A DNA stretch of 64,000 nucleotides from CAWBRT01 sp050015355. GTDB taxonomy: Bacteria > Acidobacteriota > Terriglobia > Terriglobales > Acidobacteriaceae. The stretch covers positions 13,356 through 77,355 of the forward strand of contig JBEKBO010000007.1 in NCBI GenBank assembly GCA_050015355.1, in the 5' to 3' direction. A program made the translations under genes and the position numbers. Each line of letters opens with the position of its first letter. Positions within the stretch are counted from its first letter, which is position 1. This document shows positions 45,706 to 54,854 of the stretch, piece by piece. A model generated the notes under the pieces. The model had not been told where the DNA came from and did no database searches. It saw only the letters and a list, made by a program, of their open reading frames with translations.

Positions 45706-46575
45706 ATGGTACGAGGAACCATTCCACGGCAGCCGTCCAAGTTCGGGCGCCAGGCCGGCGCAAAAGCGGTGCGCGGAGGCGCTAAGTCTGCCAAAGCCGT
45801 CGCCAGCAAACCGGCAAGGGAACCACGGCCCAAGCCAAAGCAGAAGATTGCTGCCAAGGCGGCGGGCGTCGCTCCGAAACCGGCGAAACACGCGGCCAGT
45901 TATGATCCGCTTGCCCCGGAGCGGATTCGCGAAATCCTGAACAGGCTGGACGCGACCTACCCCGGCGTGAAGTGCGCGCTCCATCACAGCAGCGCCTGGG
46001 AGCTGCTCGTAGCCACAATCCTCTCGGCCCAGTGCACCGATGTGCGAGTGAACATGGTCACTCCCGGACTGTTCAAGAAATATCCAACTCCGCAGGCGTT
46101 TGCCGCGTTGGAGCCGCAGGAGCTGGAGCCGGAGATCCGCTCGACCGGATTCTTCCGCAACAAAGCGAAGTCGGTGGTGGGTGCGGCGCGCAAGCTGATA
46201 AGCGATTTTGGCGGCGCGGTTCCGGACGAGATGGACAAACTACTTACCCTGCCCGGCGTGGCGCGCAAGACGGCGAACGTGGTTCTCGGTTCATGGTTCG
46301 GCAAGGCCGAAGGCGTGGTCGTCGATACGCACGTGCATCGCATCTCGCGCCGCCTGGAGCTGACGGTCAACGATGATCCGCGCACTATCGAGCAGGACTT
46401 GATGAAGATTATTCCGCGCGAGCGCTGGATCGATTTTGCCCACCAGATCATCCATCATGGGCGTGCGCTGTGCCTGGCGCGCAGCCCGAAGTGCGTCGAC
46501 TGCCCGCTTGAGAACCTCTGCCATGCGGCGGACAAGACATGGTCAACGGTGGAGATGCATTCCGGAGCAAAATGA
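45706..46575 (+). CDS. nth: Endonuclease III (DNA glycosylase/AP lyase) with basic N-terminal extension
   Basis: Removes oxidised pyrimidines and cuts the abasic site. The 289-residue product starts at ATG 45706 with GGAGG ten bases upstream. Residues 1-65 are a Lys/Ala/Arg/Pro-rich extension that should bind DNA loosely. The glycosylase core (70-275) has the HhH motif LPGVARKTANVVL with catalytic K188, the catalytic D207 in VDTHVHR and the 4Fe-4S cluster ligands C256, C263, C266 and C272 (C-x6-C-x2-C-x5-C). Complete and probably active. Confidence 0.96.
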   Translation: MVRGTIPRQPSKFGRQAGAKAVRGGAKSAKAVASKPAREPRPKPKQKIAAKAAGVAPKPAKHAASYDPLAPERIREILNRLDATYPGVKCALHHSSAWELLVATILSAQCTDVRVNMVTPGLFKKYPTPQAFAALEPQELEPEIRSTGFFRNKAKSVVGAARKLISDFGGAVPDEMDKLLTLPGVARKTANVVLGSWFGKAEGVVVDTHVHRISRRLELTVNDDPRTIEQDLMKIIPRERWIDFAHQIIHHGRALCLARSPKCVDCPLENLCHAADKTWSTVEMHSGAK

Positions 46576-46692
46576 GCGGCGTTTGTCAGGCGCAATTCGG
46601 GTGGAATTTGCGGATTTACATCCGGTAATACGCAGGGCAAGACCCCACCCGTCGCCAACAGCAGGCGAAAGGATGTGCCACCCGCCCTCAGG

Positions 46693-47271
46693 CTAAAACT
46701 GCAATCTCATGGCGGTATAGATGTTTTCCAGGGTATCGCGACCATAAGGATCACCCGAGATACTGCTGCGCATCTCGGCGATTGCCTTGTTGGTCATCAC
46801 ATCTTCGGGTGCGGACTTTGCCAACTGCGGTTCCGCTACTGCGATCCAAATCAAAAACGTAAACATCTCGGCAGTGCAGTGCTGCGTTAGCAGAAAGTAG
46901 TTCCTCATCGCCGTTAAGATTACCAGCACGAGCAACTTCGCCTTGAATGGCTCTATTTCCGCATCAGGATCTTTGTCGGCGTGCTTGAGGAAGTTTTGCC
47001 ATTTATGGTCGAGTGTTAGGAAGTTCTTATAGAACTCGGGCTTGATGAGGGCCTTGATCTCTTCCCGATACGAAAGGCGGACTTTCAGCGGATCACCTAC
47101 TCGCGTAAGCTCGCGCTGGTAGAGTTCGCTATACCGGCTCTGGATCACATAATCTGTGACCTCCCGAGAAGCGATGGCGAGCGCATACGAGGACAGATGA
47201 TCCCTGTTCTCGAAAAATAGGCGGATTGCTGTGTTGAGTTGCCGTTCTGCGGCGTCTGTTTTGGTAATCAT
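46693..47271 (-). CDS. Unknown protein, lower GC than neighbours
   Basis: Not recognised with confidence. The 192-residue product begins MITKTDAAERQLNTAIRLFFENRDHLSSYALAIASREVTDYVI. This resembles small all-helical proteins of a HEPN-like type that start with a similar A-x-x-Q-L-x-x-A-I-x-L-F-F pattern. The rest is helical with many charged residues (KWQNFLKHADKDPDAEIEPF) and a hydrophobic stretch near 112-145. Base composition is visibly closer to 50% GC than neighbouring genes, with more AT-ending codons. This could mean recent transfer or relaxed selection. It is isolated between nth and the MTHFR fusion. Confidence 0.65.
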   Translation of the reverse strand: MITKTDAAERQLNTAIRLFFENRDHLSSYALAIASREVTDYVIQSRYSELYQRELTRVGDPLKVRLSYREEIKALIKPEFYKNFLTLDHKWQNFLKHADKDPDAEIEPFKAKLLVLVILTAMRNYFLLTQHCTAEMFTFLIWIAVAEPQLAKSAPEDVMTNKAIAEMRSSISGDPYGRDTLENIYTAMRLQF

Positions 47272-47367
47272 GATCGTTATTTATGAAGTCGATTGCGGAA
47301 CAGGCCCTTCCATCATTGTGGCCTCGCCTGATGCTCCTCAAACCACTTCGGCGCTCGCTCCCGGCCG

Positions 47368-47404
47368 GTGGCCCACATTTGCCCGCTGTTGGCTAATGTG
47401 GGGT
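47368..47404. repeat. VSP-B hairpin copy 5
   Basis: GGCCCACATT, loop TGCCCGCTGTTGGCT, AATGTGGGG. The loop is almost identical to that at 45244, while the stem bases are changed on both sides. Confidence 0.82.
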
Positions 47405-47444
47405 TGTTAAGTCTTTCCGGACGGTCAACATTAGGGCAGGACCA

Positions 47445-47590
47445 GAATTGATGTATCCGATCAAAAAATTGAAAAATGTCATTCCGACCGGAGCCGAGCA
47501 CAGCGCGGCCAAGTGGAGGAACCTTTTGTTTCGAATTGAAAACAAAAGATGGCTCGACTTCGCTCGCCATGACAGCACTTAGCTGGGATA
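47445..47590. repeat. LIR10: inverted match of LIR6, ends at a stop codon
   Basis: The core is 47477-47575. The outer GATGTATCCGATCAAAAAATTG and TTAGCTGGGATAC correspond to those of LIR6. Its right end adjoins the TAG stop of the MTHFR fusion gene at 47591. Confidence 0.88.
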
Positions 47591-49441
47591 CTATCGGCCC
47601 ACACTCTTGGAGCTGCCCAGCACTTCCAGCACGTCGATGGCGGCGCGGTAGTTTCCGAAGGGTGCCGCAAGCTGCACTCCCTGCACCATCGGACGCACCT
47701 GCGCCAGCATTTCGCGGGCAATCTCCACGCCTTCCGCCCGCGCCGCTTCCGAAGTAGTTGCCGCGGCCATGCGGCTGATGATCGATTCCGGCACGGAAAC
47801 CCGCAGTTCGTTTTTCATGAACTCCGCATTGCGCACGCTGGTGAGCGGCCAGATGCCGGCAAAGACCGGGATGTGCAAGTGCTCCACGCGGCGCAGAAAC
47901 TGCTCCAGCAGATCGACGTCGAAAACCGGCTGGGTCACCGCATAGTCGGCGCCGGCCTCGACTTTGTATTCGAAGCGCCGAATCTCTTCGTCAATATTGG
48001 GGACGCCCGGATTAGCCCCAACTCCAATCACGAAACCGGTCGGCGATCCGATGGAATTCCCGCCAATGTCGACGCCGCGATTGAGGTTGTGAACCACGTT
48101 GACGAGCCCGATGGCATCGACATCGAACACTGCCGTCGCGTCGGGATAGTTGCCGAGCTTCGGCGGGTCGCCGGTAATGCAGATGAGGTTCGCGATGCCC
48201 AGGGCCGAGGCGCCGAGCAGGTCGCTCTGGATGCTGAGCACATTGCGATCGCGGCAGGTGTAGTGCAAAACGGTTTCGATGCCCACCTGTTGCTGCATCA
48301 ACAAGCAAAGCGCCTGATTGCTCATCCGCGCCGAGGCGCGAGGGCTGTCGGGAATGTTGATGGCGTCGATACCGACCGACTTCAGGAAGCGGGCGCCTTC
48401 CAGCTCGCGCTCAACCGTTATCCCGCGCGGCGGAACGATCTCGATGAAGGTGGCAAAGCTGCCTTCGGCCAGCTTGGCCCCGAGTTTGGAGCGCTGGGCG
48501 AGCGGCACGCTTTGCTTCTGCGTCTCGGCGGCGGCGGAAGCAACCTGAAAAGAACTGCTGCGCGCTTCTCCCACCCGCAAAGCCGCCTTCATGGCGCGAA
48601 TGTGCTCCGGCGTGGTGCCGCAGCAGCCGCCCACCAGCCTGGTGCCTGCGGCGATCAGTCGGCGCGTGTACTCGGCCATGTATTCCGGAGAGCACAGGTA
48701 GATGTTGCGACCTTCCACGTTGCGAGGCATGCCGGCGTTCGGCTGCGCCGAGAGCGGAAGGCTGGTGACTTGCCGCATCCGCTCGATGGCGTCCAGCATG
48801 GCGACAGGGCCGACGGAGCAGTTGCAACCGAGCACCTCCGGGCCATACCCCTCTATGCGTTTGGCGTAGCTCTCGGGCGTAGAGCCGTCGAGCGCGTTGC
48901 CTTCGTCATCGATGGTGACCTGGGCGACGACCGGGATTCCCGGAGCCGCGTCACGGGCCGCCAGAATGGCCTGATGCAATTCCTCGACATAGCCGAAGGT
49001 TTCAAGGATGAGCAGATCGATTCCGGCTTCGGCCAGCGCCGCAATCTGCTGCGAAAAAGCGGCGCGTGCTTCATCGAGGCCGATCTTGCCCAGGGGCTCG
49101 ATGCGCACCCCGAGGGGGCCGACGGAGCCGGCCACCATGACATCGTTTCCCGCCGCGCTACGCGCCAACTCGACCCCGACGCGATTGATTTCCACCACAC
49201 GGCTCTGGCATCCGTGACGCGCCAGACGAAACGAATTGGCCCCGAAGGTGTTTGTTTCAAGTATCTCGGCGCCAGCCTTGACGTACTCTTGGTGTACGCT
49301 GGCAACCAGTTCAGGCTGCGAGAGGTTTAACTCATCGTAGCAGCGGTTGATGAAAATGCCCTTGGAGTAGAGCATGGTGCCCATGGCGCCGTCACAGAGC
49401 ACCGGGCCGCGTTGGAGCCGGGTTCGGAAGTCGGTAGACAT
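47591..49441 (-). CDS. Bifunctional homocysteine S-methyltransferase / 5,10-methylenetetrahydrofolate reductase
   Basis: A 616-residue two-domain protein of the YitJ type. The N-terminal part (1-285) is a homocysteine-binding barrel, with VLCDGAMGTMLY, ETNTFGANS, and the zinc cysteines C208 (GCNCSVGP) and C273/C274 (GGCCGTTPEHIR). The C-terminal part (about 320-610) is an MTHFR flavoprotein: FIEIVPPRG, IPDSPRASARMSN, LHYTCRDRN, CITGDPPK and KVEAGADYAVTQPVFD. Together these make 5-methyl-THF and transfer its methyl group, or use another methyl donor, to homocysteine. No cobalamin domain is present. No SAM riboswitch was recognised upstream. It is divergent from the propeller lipoprotein gene. 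Confidence 0.95.
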   Translation of the reverse strand: MSTDFRTRLQRGPVLCDGAMGTMLYSKGIFINRCYDELNLSQPELVASVHQEYVKAGAEILETNTFGANSFRLARHGCQSRVVEINRVGVELARSAAGNDVMVAGSVGPLGVRIEPLGKIGLDEARAAFSQQIAALAEAGIDLLILETFGYVEELHQAILAARDAAPGIPVVAQVTIDDEGNALDGSTPESYAKRIEGYGPEVLGCNCSVGPVAMLDAIERMRQVTSLPLSAQPNAGMPRNVEGRNIYLCSPEYMAEYTRRLIAAGTRLVGGCCGTTPEHIRAMKAALRVGEARSSSFQVASAAAETQKQSVPLAQRSKLGAKLAEGSFATFIEIVPPRGITVERELEGARFLKSVGIDAINIPDSPRASARMSNQALCLLMQQQVGIETVLHYTCRDRNVLSIQSDLLGASALGIANLICITGDPPKLGNYPDATAVFDVDAIGLVNVVHNLNRGVDIGGNSIGSPTGFVIGVGANPGVPNIDEEIRRFEYKVEAGADYAVTQPVFDVDLLEQFLRRVEHLHIPVFAGIWPLTSVRNAEFMKNELRVSVPESIISRMAAATTSEAARAEGVEIAREMLAQVRPMVQGVQLAAPFGNYRAAIDVLEVLGSSKSVGR

Positions 49442-49690
49442 ATCGCTAGGAGTCTCAAGAACACGATAGCATACCGGATTGCAGAGCTTTCATTCCAGCG
49501 GACGCACGCATCTGGCGAGGCCCCGCTCCCGTTCGGAAGATACTTTTCCGGTCCCGGCGACCCCGCGCAGGGAACTCATTCGGGAAGCGCCCAGGCAGGC
49601 CTTTGCAAGGGCGTGCTCTGCTATACTCAGTCTCGTTCTCAGCATCTTGGTTTCATCTTTGGGTTTCATCTTTCTCGCGGAGTGCCTGGA
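49442..49690. other. Divergent space, MTHFR fusion and lipoprotein
   Basis: A short direct repeat (GGTTTCATCTTTGGGTTTCATCTTT, in two halves at about 49648-49674) lies just before the lipoprotein ribosome site. No other structure is clear. Confidence 0.35.
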
Positions 49691-51247
49691 TTGAAAAAGG
49701 CTGTCGTTCTCATCCTCTTGTGCTGCCTGTTGGCTACACTGTTATCCTGCGGCGGCTCGAACAGTACTATCGTGTTCATCTCGCCCGCGACGGCGACTGT
49801 GAATGCGGGTGCTAGTCTGCAATTTACGGCGAATGTTCCCGTAACATGGTCGGTCTCGGGGAACGGCGTCATCGATGCCGCGGGATTCTTTAAGGCTGGC
49901 AACACGGCTGGAACCGTGACGATATCGGCGTTCGCAACGGACGGTTCCAGATCGAGTGGCACTGCAACCGTAACCATAAGCACAACCGGCACCACCACCA
50001 CCACCACTACTACCACCTCAGCGCCGAGCGGCATTGCTCATCGGGTTTTCGTCAGCAACAAGTTCGCTGGTGTGCTGAACATCGTCAATGCCGATACCGA
50101 TCTGCTCTCAACCCACTCGGTTTCCGTGGGTGGCTTGCCGACGTTCATGCTGCAAACCTCCGACCTGACGGTCGAAGTGGTTTATGACAGTGCGAATAAC
50201 ATTTTGGAGTTTGTGGATAACACGACGGAAGCAGTCACTTCCCCCACGCTTACGTTGGCGGGTGCGATCAATAGTGCGGCGCTTATTCCTGGCGCCACTG
50301 CCGCCTATGCTGCCGTCCCCACGGCCTTCGCGACTGACTCGAACGGCAATTCCGTGACTGGTGCGGTCTACAGAGCAGATTTTTCCAGTGGAGGTTTTCT
50401 TTCGGTCGGCATCCAGGGCGTCCGCTTCATCTCCATGGACCACAACGCGGTGAACATGTTGGCGTTCAGCCAGTACTGCGACACGGTGACCCTGGTGACC
50501 AGCAGCGCGGGAGCCTTAACCAGCAACACAGGGACGCTGAAGGGTACGGTCCTGCCCAGCGGTGCGACCAATTGCACGACGACCTCGTTTTCGCGTCCGG
50601 TTGCAGCCGTATTCAGCAGCGATGATACGACGGCGTACGTGCTAAGCTCCGGGCCGGTCAATGGCGGAACGCAGGCGATGGTGACTGTGCTCGATATGAC
50701 CCAATCGCCACCGGCCGTACTGAAAACCATACCTGTGAGCGGTGCGAACGTGGGGTTGCTGCAGGGAACTCAGCTCTATGTCGCGGGAGCCCAATTCGCG
50801 CCCTGCACCAGCGATGCCACGCAGACGTGCCAGCAAGCCGTCCTGACCGTGATCGACACCAGCACGAACACCGTGACCGGCTCCGTGCCGTTTGGTCAGA
50901 GCGCTCCCAACCTCGTCCCTGGCGTGCTGACCTTTGACGGCACGAATCTCTGGATTGGCTCTACCGGGTGCCAGATTCCGGCCGGAGCGCCGGGCTGTCT
51001 CTCGCTGTACTTTCCCGCAAGCGGGCAGGCCGTGACGAACGTCTTGCCTGGCGTTCTTACCGACCAGACTGACGACGTTACCGGCATGGTGTGGCTCCAG
51101 CCCTTTAATAAACGCGAAATCATGTATGTCATCGAGGGCGGGGAATTGCTTATATACGACAACTCCTTCAACCTTCTGACGCAAAACGGCTCGCAGATCG
51201 TCGTGGACATCGTCGGCCAAGCTGTCGACGTCAAGGCAGTGAAATAG
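49691..51247 (+). CDS. Lipoprotein with Ig-like domain and YVTN/YncE-type propeller
   Basis: Exported lipoprotein of 518 residues. TTG 49691 has GGAG eight bases upstream and begins a signal peptide (KKAVVLILLCCLLATLLSC) with a lipobox LLSC. GTG 49682 is an in-frame alternative, and the frame is open further back. Residues about 20-95 form a bacterial Ig-like (BIG2) domain (ISPATATVNAGASLQFTA, then WSVSGNGVIDAAGFFKAG). A run of Thr with TTTTTTTTSAP acts as a linker at about 100-112. From about 115 a propeller has repeated AVVYDSANN, VLSSGPV and VIDTSTNTVTGSVPFG segments. Likely a surface protein; no enzymatic residues are evident. Confidence 0.82.
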   Translation: MKKAVVLILLCCLLATLLSCGGSNSTIVFISPATATVNAGASLQFTANVPVTWSVSGNGVIDAAGFFKAGNTAGTVTISAFATDGSRSSGTATVTISTTGTTTTTTTTTSAPSGIAHRVFVSNKFAGVLNIVNADTDLLSTHSVSVGGLPTFMLQTSDLTVEVVYDSANNILEFVDNTTEAVTSPTLTLAGAINSAALIPGATAAYAAVPTAFATDSNGNSVTGAVYRADFSSGGFLSVGIQGVRFISMDHNAVNMLAFSQYCDTVTLVTSSAGALTSNTGTLKGTVLPSGATNCTTTSFSRPVAAVFSSDDTTAYVLSSGPVNGGTQAMVTVLDMTQSPPAVLKTIPVSGANVGLLQGTQLYVAGAQFAPCTSDATQTCQQAVLTVIDTSTNTVTGSVPFGQSAPNLVPGVLTFDGTNLWIGSTGCQIPAGAPGCLSLYFPASGQAVTNVLPGVLTDQTDDVTGMVWLQPFNKREIMYVIEGGELLIYDNSFNLLTQNGSQIVVDIVGQAVDVKAVK

Positions 51248-51305
51248 AGCGCGAGTTTTCTGGACAACAGCGGCGGAACTCATCCGCCGCTTTTGCTTTT
51301 AGAGT

Positions 51306-51507
51306 GGTGTTAGGGTTGGTGTATCCCAAAAACGATTATTCCAGCGTGTCACCCTGAGGAGCGTCCGTGAGGACGCGACGTAAGGGTCCATGTATTTGCT
51401 TTCTTACAGCCGTGGCGCTCGCTGTAATGCATAGATCGTCGCGTCGGTTCGCAAAAACGGCGAACCTCCTCACGACGACACCCGCAGCGAAGAATACGGT
51501 CTGGTAG
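51306..51507. repeat. LIR11: TGTCACCCTGAG inverted repeat, match of LIR2
   Basis: The core is 51347-51481. The flanks GTGTTAGGGTTGGTGTATCC and CGCAGCGAAGAATACGG are shared with LIR2. It lies between the convergent lipoprotein and penicillin acylase genes. Confidence 0.88.
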
Positions 51508-51511
51508 TGAT

Positions 51512-53944
51512 CTACCGTTGCGGCTCCAGCAGCAGCCGGTGTGCCGCCGAGTGCTGCACGGCTTCGGCAGTGTAGGGCAGGGCAAATGTGGCGCCGGTGT
51601 ACCATGCTTCCCACTGGTCGTTGAAGTAAGGGCTTAACAGGTTTCCGCTCTGGCCGTTCACGATATTCAGAGTCGTTGAGTCGAGCTTCGCCAAGTCGAC
51701 GGTCAAACGCTCGGAAGGTCCAAAGCCGCGCCCCACCTGCTTCACCGTATCGCCGGAGCCCGATTGCGGCCGCCGTCCAGTCCCGGCCCATCGCCTCAGC
51801 AAGGGAATCTTGCCGTAAATGGGATGCGCAATCTCAACAGGAAAGTCATCGCCGTAGCGCCAGCCGGCAAGGTCTCCGGGCGCACGTCTGCCGCCCACGG
51901 TTTTTTCAATGGCTGAACACAGCAGCTCCTCGTAGCTGCCGTACTGCGCCGGTAGCCAGCGAGGCAGTTGATGCAAGACCACGGTCTCCAGCCACACGCC
52001 GGAATTGAACCACGCATACTGCCCGGCCTCGGCTCCAAGCTTCGATTCCAGCAGTGCCTGGTAGAGATTGCGGCGCGCATGGCGCTCGATGGCGGCTGCG
52101 GCCGAGTCGGCGTTCATCCGGCCGTCCCACTTGCGCAGCAGTTCGGCGGCCTGGCGGGCGCGTGGCGAGGCTTTCGGCCAGGAGTCGACCGCGTAGACAA
52201 AGCGCTCGGCGAAGAAGCGGTCGACATCGGAATAGACATCGTTCTGCAAGGCCAGCATGTCGGCGGCGGTGAACTTCTTTTCCTCGCGCAGCAGCCGGTG
52301 AATGCGCTCGGCACGGTAGGGGCTGCCCCAATCGGTGGCGATCACGTAGCGGTAGTCGTCATTGGTAACGCGCTGATTGGCCGTAGCGAGTATGCCGGAA
52401 GGCGGATCGTAAAGCCGCGGCATCTCGTCGAAAGGGATGTACCCCTTCCAATCATGGCTCGCGTCACTTCCGCTCATCGGCACCAGGCCGTCCCCGGCAG
52501 CCCTGATCGGGACCAGCCCGGTGGCTTGATAGCCAATGTGCCCCTCCACATCGGCATAGACAACGTTCTGTCCGGGCGATCCCATGTGCGAGAGGGCATG
52601 ACGGAACTCGTCCCAGTTCCGGGCCATATTGAGATCGAAAAAGGGATAGGAAAAACCGGCAGGGTCCTGGATTGTCCAGCGCAGGGCAAGCTGGCGGCTC
52701 TCGTCCCGCAGGGCAGGCGTGATCACCGAGCCATGGCGGGTCACCAGCACGTCCAGCGATGTCTCGCGACCACCCCTGACGCGGATGGTTTCATGGCGAA
52801 CCATGGGCTTCCACCAACCCTCGGGTGTTAGATACTCCCCCTGGTCATTGAAGCTTTCAATGTACAGATCCTCGACATCCGGCCCGAGGTTGGTGAAGCC
52901 CCAGGCAATGCGCTGGTTGTGACCGACAATCACGGCCGGCATTCCCGGCAGAGTGACCCCGGCCACATCGTAATCGCCGCTGCTGAGATGGATTTCGTAC
53001 CAGGTGTTCGGGATACGGTGCGGCAGGTGCATGTCGTTTGCGAGTAACGGCTTCCCGCTTGCCGTATGGGCGCCGGAGACAACCCAGTTGTTCGATCCGG
53101 GCACGAGCTCAGGCTCTAAAGCCGCGCCGGAAGCAGCGCCCGAAGCCGCGTCGGGACGATGATGACGACGGCGATGGGCGTCGGGATTGGGCCCGTCTTC
53201 CGTGCCGTCTGTGTTTGCGCCAGAGGCATAAGGCCGCGCTCCGTCGGGGAGTATGTCGCGCCCGGAGGTAGTGGGAAACAAATCCGCGGTCAACTCCGGC
53301 CCCAGCTTGGCACTAATCTTCTCGCGCTCCAGTTTGTCGCGATAGCCGTAGTGGTTCAGCATCTCCGACATCATGGCGCCCACCAGAAAGCTGTCGACCG
53401 GGGTCCACGCGCGCGGAAAGTAGCGCAGCACGCGAAACTCGAGCGGAAGCAAGCGCTGGTGCTCGGAAATATAGGCATTCACCCCGCGCGCATAGGCCTC
53501 CATGTATTGGCGGTCACGGGCTGAGAGCTGTGAGACAGCCATTTCCGCCACCTGCCGCAGCCCCAGGACGCGCTGCGCGATGTCGAGCTTGAGGTAATTG
53601 CCGCCCATTTCTTCGGCAAGTTCACCGGCGGCGTAGCGCCGGCTCATGTCCATCTCCCAAAGCCTGTCCTGTGCCGTCACATAGCCTTGGGCGAAGAACA
53701 GGTCGGTGAGCGAACCGGCAGTAATGGCCGGAACGCCGTGCGCATCGCGCAGCACGGTCACGGGAGCGCTCAGCCCGGCAACCGGCCGCGTGCCGTCGAG
53801 TTGCGGCAGGGCGGCGCGGGCAGCGGGAAAAAACCAGGCGGCCGCGCCGGCGAGTGCGACCAGACAAAGCAGGAAAACGCCAACGCCGGCAAAGATGGCG
53901 AGACGCTTTCCGGAGTGGCGGCGCGGTGCCGAAATGAGGGACAT
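51512..53944 (-). CDS. Penicillin acylase-family amidase (Ntn hydrolase), exported
   Basis: An 810-residue precursor starting at ATG 53944. The membrane segment at about 17-38 (IFAGVGVFLLCLVALAGAAAWFF) is a signal or anchor. The alpha chain has RDAHGVPAITAGSLTDLFFAQGYVTAQDRLWEMD and RRYAAGELAE. A spacer rich in Asp, His, Arg and Ala (HRRRHH, then DAASGAASGAA) precedes autocleavage before the nucleophile Ser at about residue 285 in PGSNNWVVSG. The beta chain continues with KPLLANDMHLPHRIPNTWYEIHL, GVTLPGMPAVIVGHNQRIAWGFTN, and later NVVYADVEGHIGYQATG. The substrate is unknown; in this family it ranges from beta-lactams to acyl-homoserine lactones. Frames extending upstream of 53944 lack support. 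Confidence 0.92.
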   Translation of the reverse strand: MSLISAPRRHSGKRLAIFAGVGVFLLCLVALAGAAAWFFPAARAALPQLDGTRPVAGLSAPVTVLRDAHGVPAITAGSLTDLFFAQGYVTAQDRLWEMDMSRRYAAGELAEEMGGNYLKLDIAQRVLGLRQVAEMAVSQLSARDRQYMEAYARGVNAYISEHQRLLPLEFRVLRYFPRAWTPVDSFLVGAMMSEMLNHYGYRDKLEREKISAKLGPELTADLFPTTSGRDILPDGARPYASGANTDGTEDGPNPDAHRRRHHRPDAASGAASGAALEPELVPGSNNWVVSGAHTASGKPLLANDMHLPHRIPNTWYEIHLSSGDYDVAGVTLPGMPAVIVGHNQRIAWGFTNLGPDVEDLYIESFNDQGEYLTPEGWWKPMVRHETIRVRGGRETSLDVLVTRHGSVITPALRDESRQLALRWTIQDPAGFSYPFFDLNMARNWDEFRHALSHMGSPGQNVVYADVEGHIGYQATGLVPIRAAGDGLVPMSGSDASHDWKGYIPFDEMPRLYDPPSGILATANQRVTNDDYRYVIATDWGSPYRAERIHRLLREEKKFTAADMLALQNDVYSDVDRFFAERFVYAVDSWPKASPRARQAAELLRKWDGRMNADSAAAAIERHARRNLYQALLESKLGAEAGQYAWFNSGVWLETVVLHQLPRWLPAQYGSYEELLCSAIEKTVGGRRAPGDLAGWRYGDDFPVEIAHPIYGKIPLLRRWAGTGRRPQSGSGDTVKQVGRGFGPSERLTVDLAKLDSTTLNIVNGQSGNLLSPYFNDQWEAWYTGATFALPYTAEAVQHSAAHRLLLEPQR

Positions 53945-54119
53945 TGGGGCAGTTAGACCGGATTCGCCGGCAACTCCGGCGGCGATAGCTAAGGGTATAC
54001 CGACTCTGGAAACGTATAAGTGAAACACGGGCCTGCTGGCATTATGTCATGCTGAATGTCACACTAATGCGCGCGAGCCATAGGCCGGTGGAATCGAAAG
54101 TCCCTGACCGCGGACAGTC

Positions 54120-54152
54120 GGGGTCCCCGGCGAGCCCGGCTCGCTGGGGTGG
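54120..54152 (+). repeat. VSP-A hairpin copy
   Basis: GGGGTCCCCGGCGAG, loop CCCGG, CTCGCTGGGGTGGTAGA. Followed seven bases later by another copy with a different stem. Confidence 0.85.
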
Positions 54153-54158
54153 TAGATC

Positions 54159-54199
54159 GGGGTCCCCGGCGACGGCGCTTTTACAGTTGCCGGGGTGGT
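54159..54199 (+). repeat. VSP-A hairpin copy
   Basis: GGGGTCCCCGGCGAC, loop GGCGCTTTTACA, GTTGCCGGGGTGGTG. The stem GGCGAC/GTTGCC is unlike the adjacent copy except for the fixed ends. It lies about 50 bases before the Fur promoter. Confidence 0.82.
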
Positions 54200-54252
54200 G
54201 GGCCGCAAGCGCGCTGAATTCACGCAATTAGTTGGGCGCGTGCAGCCGCGAA

Positions 54253-54261
54253 TGTTATTCT
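54253..54261 (+). promoter_or_regulatory. Possible extended -10 promoter for the Fur-family gene
   Basis: TGTTATTCT fits TGnTATAAT with two mismatches. A start of transcription near 54268 would give a leader of about 29 bases. Confidence 0.35.
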
Positions 54262-54296
54262 ACGGCTGATGTAAGTGCCCGGCCGACAACCTGACC

Positions 54297-54791
54297 ATGC
54301 TGCCGAAACGCGTTGACGATTACTCGACGGTCTCGCGGGAGATGCACCGCGTGGCCGAAGAGATTTTTTATGCTCACTTGAAGCGCGTCGGCCTGAAGCG
54401 TACCGCGCAACGCGACGCCATTCTGCGCACATTCCTGGAAACCCGCGACCACCTTTCTACCGAGGAGTTGCACCATCTGGTCAAGAACCGCGATCCGCGG
54501 ATCGGGTTTACCACCGTTTACCGCACCTTGAAGCTGTTTGCCGATTGCGGATTGGCCAGCGCGGTGGCCTTTCAGGACGGTGTTGCCCGTTACGAGCATC
54601 AACTGAACCGCCGCACCCACCATCACATGGTCTGCACCGAGTGCGGCAGTTCGGTGGAGTTCTTTTCGCCGGAAGTTGAGAAAGTCGAGCAGGAAATCGG
54701 CCTCAAGCATCGCTACGTCACCACTCGGCACACGTTTCAGATCTACGGAATTTGCGAAGAGTGCGGCAAGAAGAATCGGCGATATGTGTGA
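54297..54791 (+). CDS. Fur-family metal-responsive regulator
   Basis: Cytoplasmic DNA-binding repressor or activator of 164 residues. The winged-helix part includes LKRTAQRDAILRTFLE, STEELHHLV and IGFTTVYRTLKLFADCGLAS. The dimerisation part has the metal segment THHHMVCTECGSSVEFFSP, with His 108-110, and structural zinc cysteines C113/C116 and C153/C156. Whether the metal sensed is iron, zinc, manganese or peroxide cannot be read directly. The HHHMVCTECG segment fits Fur and Zur most closely. No metal-transport genes adjoin. Its start could also be at residue 16 (MHRVAEEIF). Confidence 0.92.
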   Translation: MLPKRVDDYSTVSREMHRVAEEIFYAHLKRVGLKRTAQRDAILRTFLETRDHLSTEELHHLVKNRDPRIGFTTVYRTLKLFADCGLASAVAFQDGVARYEHQLNRRTHHHMVCTECGSSVEFFSPEVEKVEQEIGLKHRYVTTRHTFQIYGICEECGKKNRRYV

Positions 54792-54854
54792 GGCACTCTT
54801 CAACGAGCGAGGCCAAAGGGACCTAGCCCGCCTGCCTGGCGGAGGAGGTTGAGA

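Noticed and set aside
49442..49520. SAM or cobalamin riboswitch before the MTHFR fusion.
   Set aside because: No conserved riboswitch core or suitable stems were seen in the short leader.
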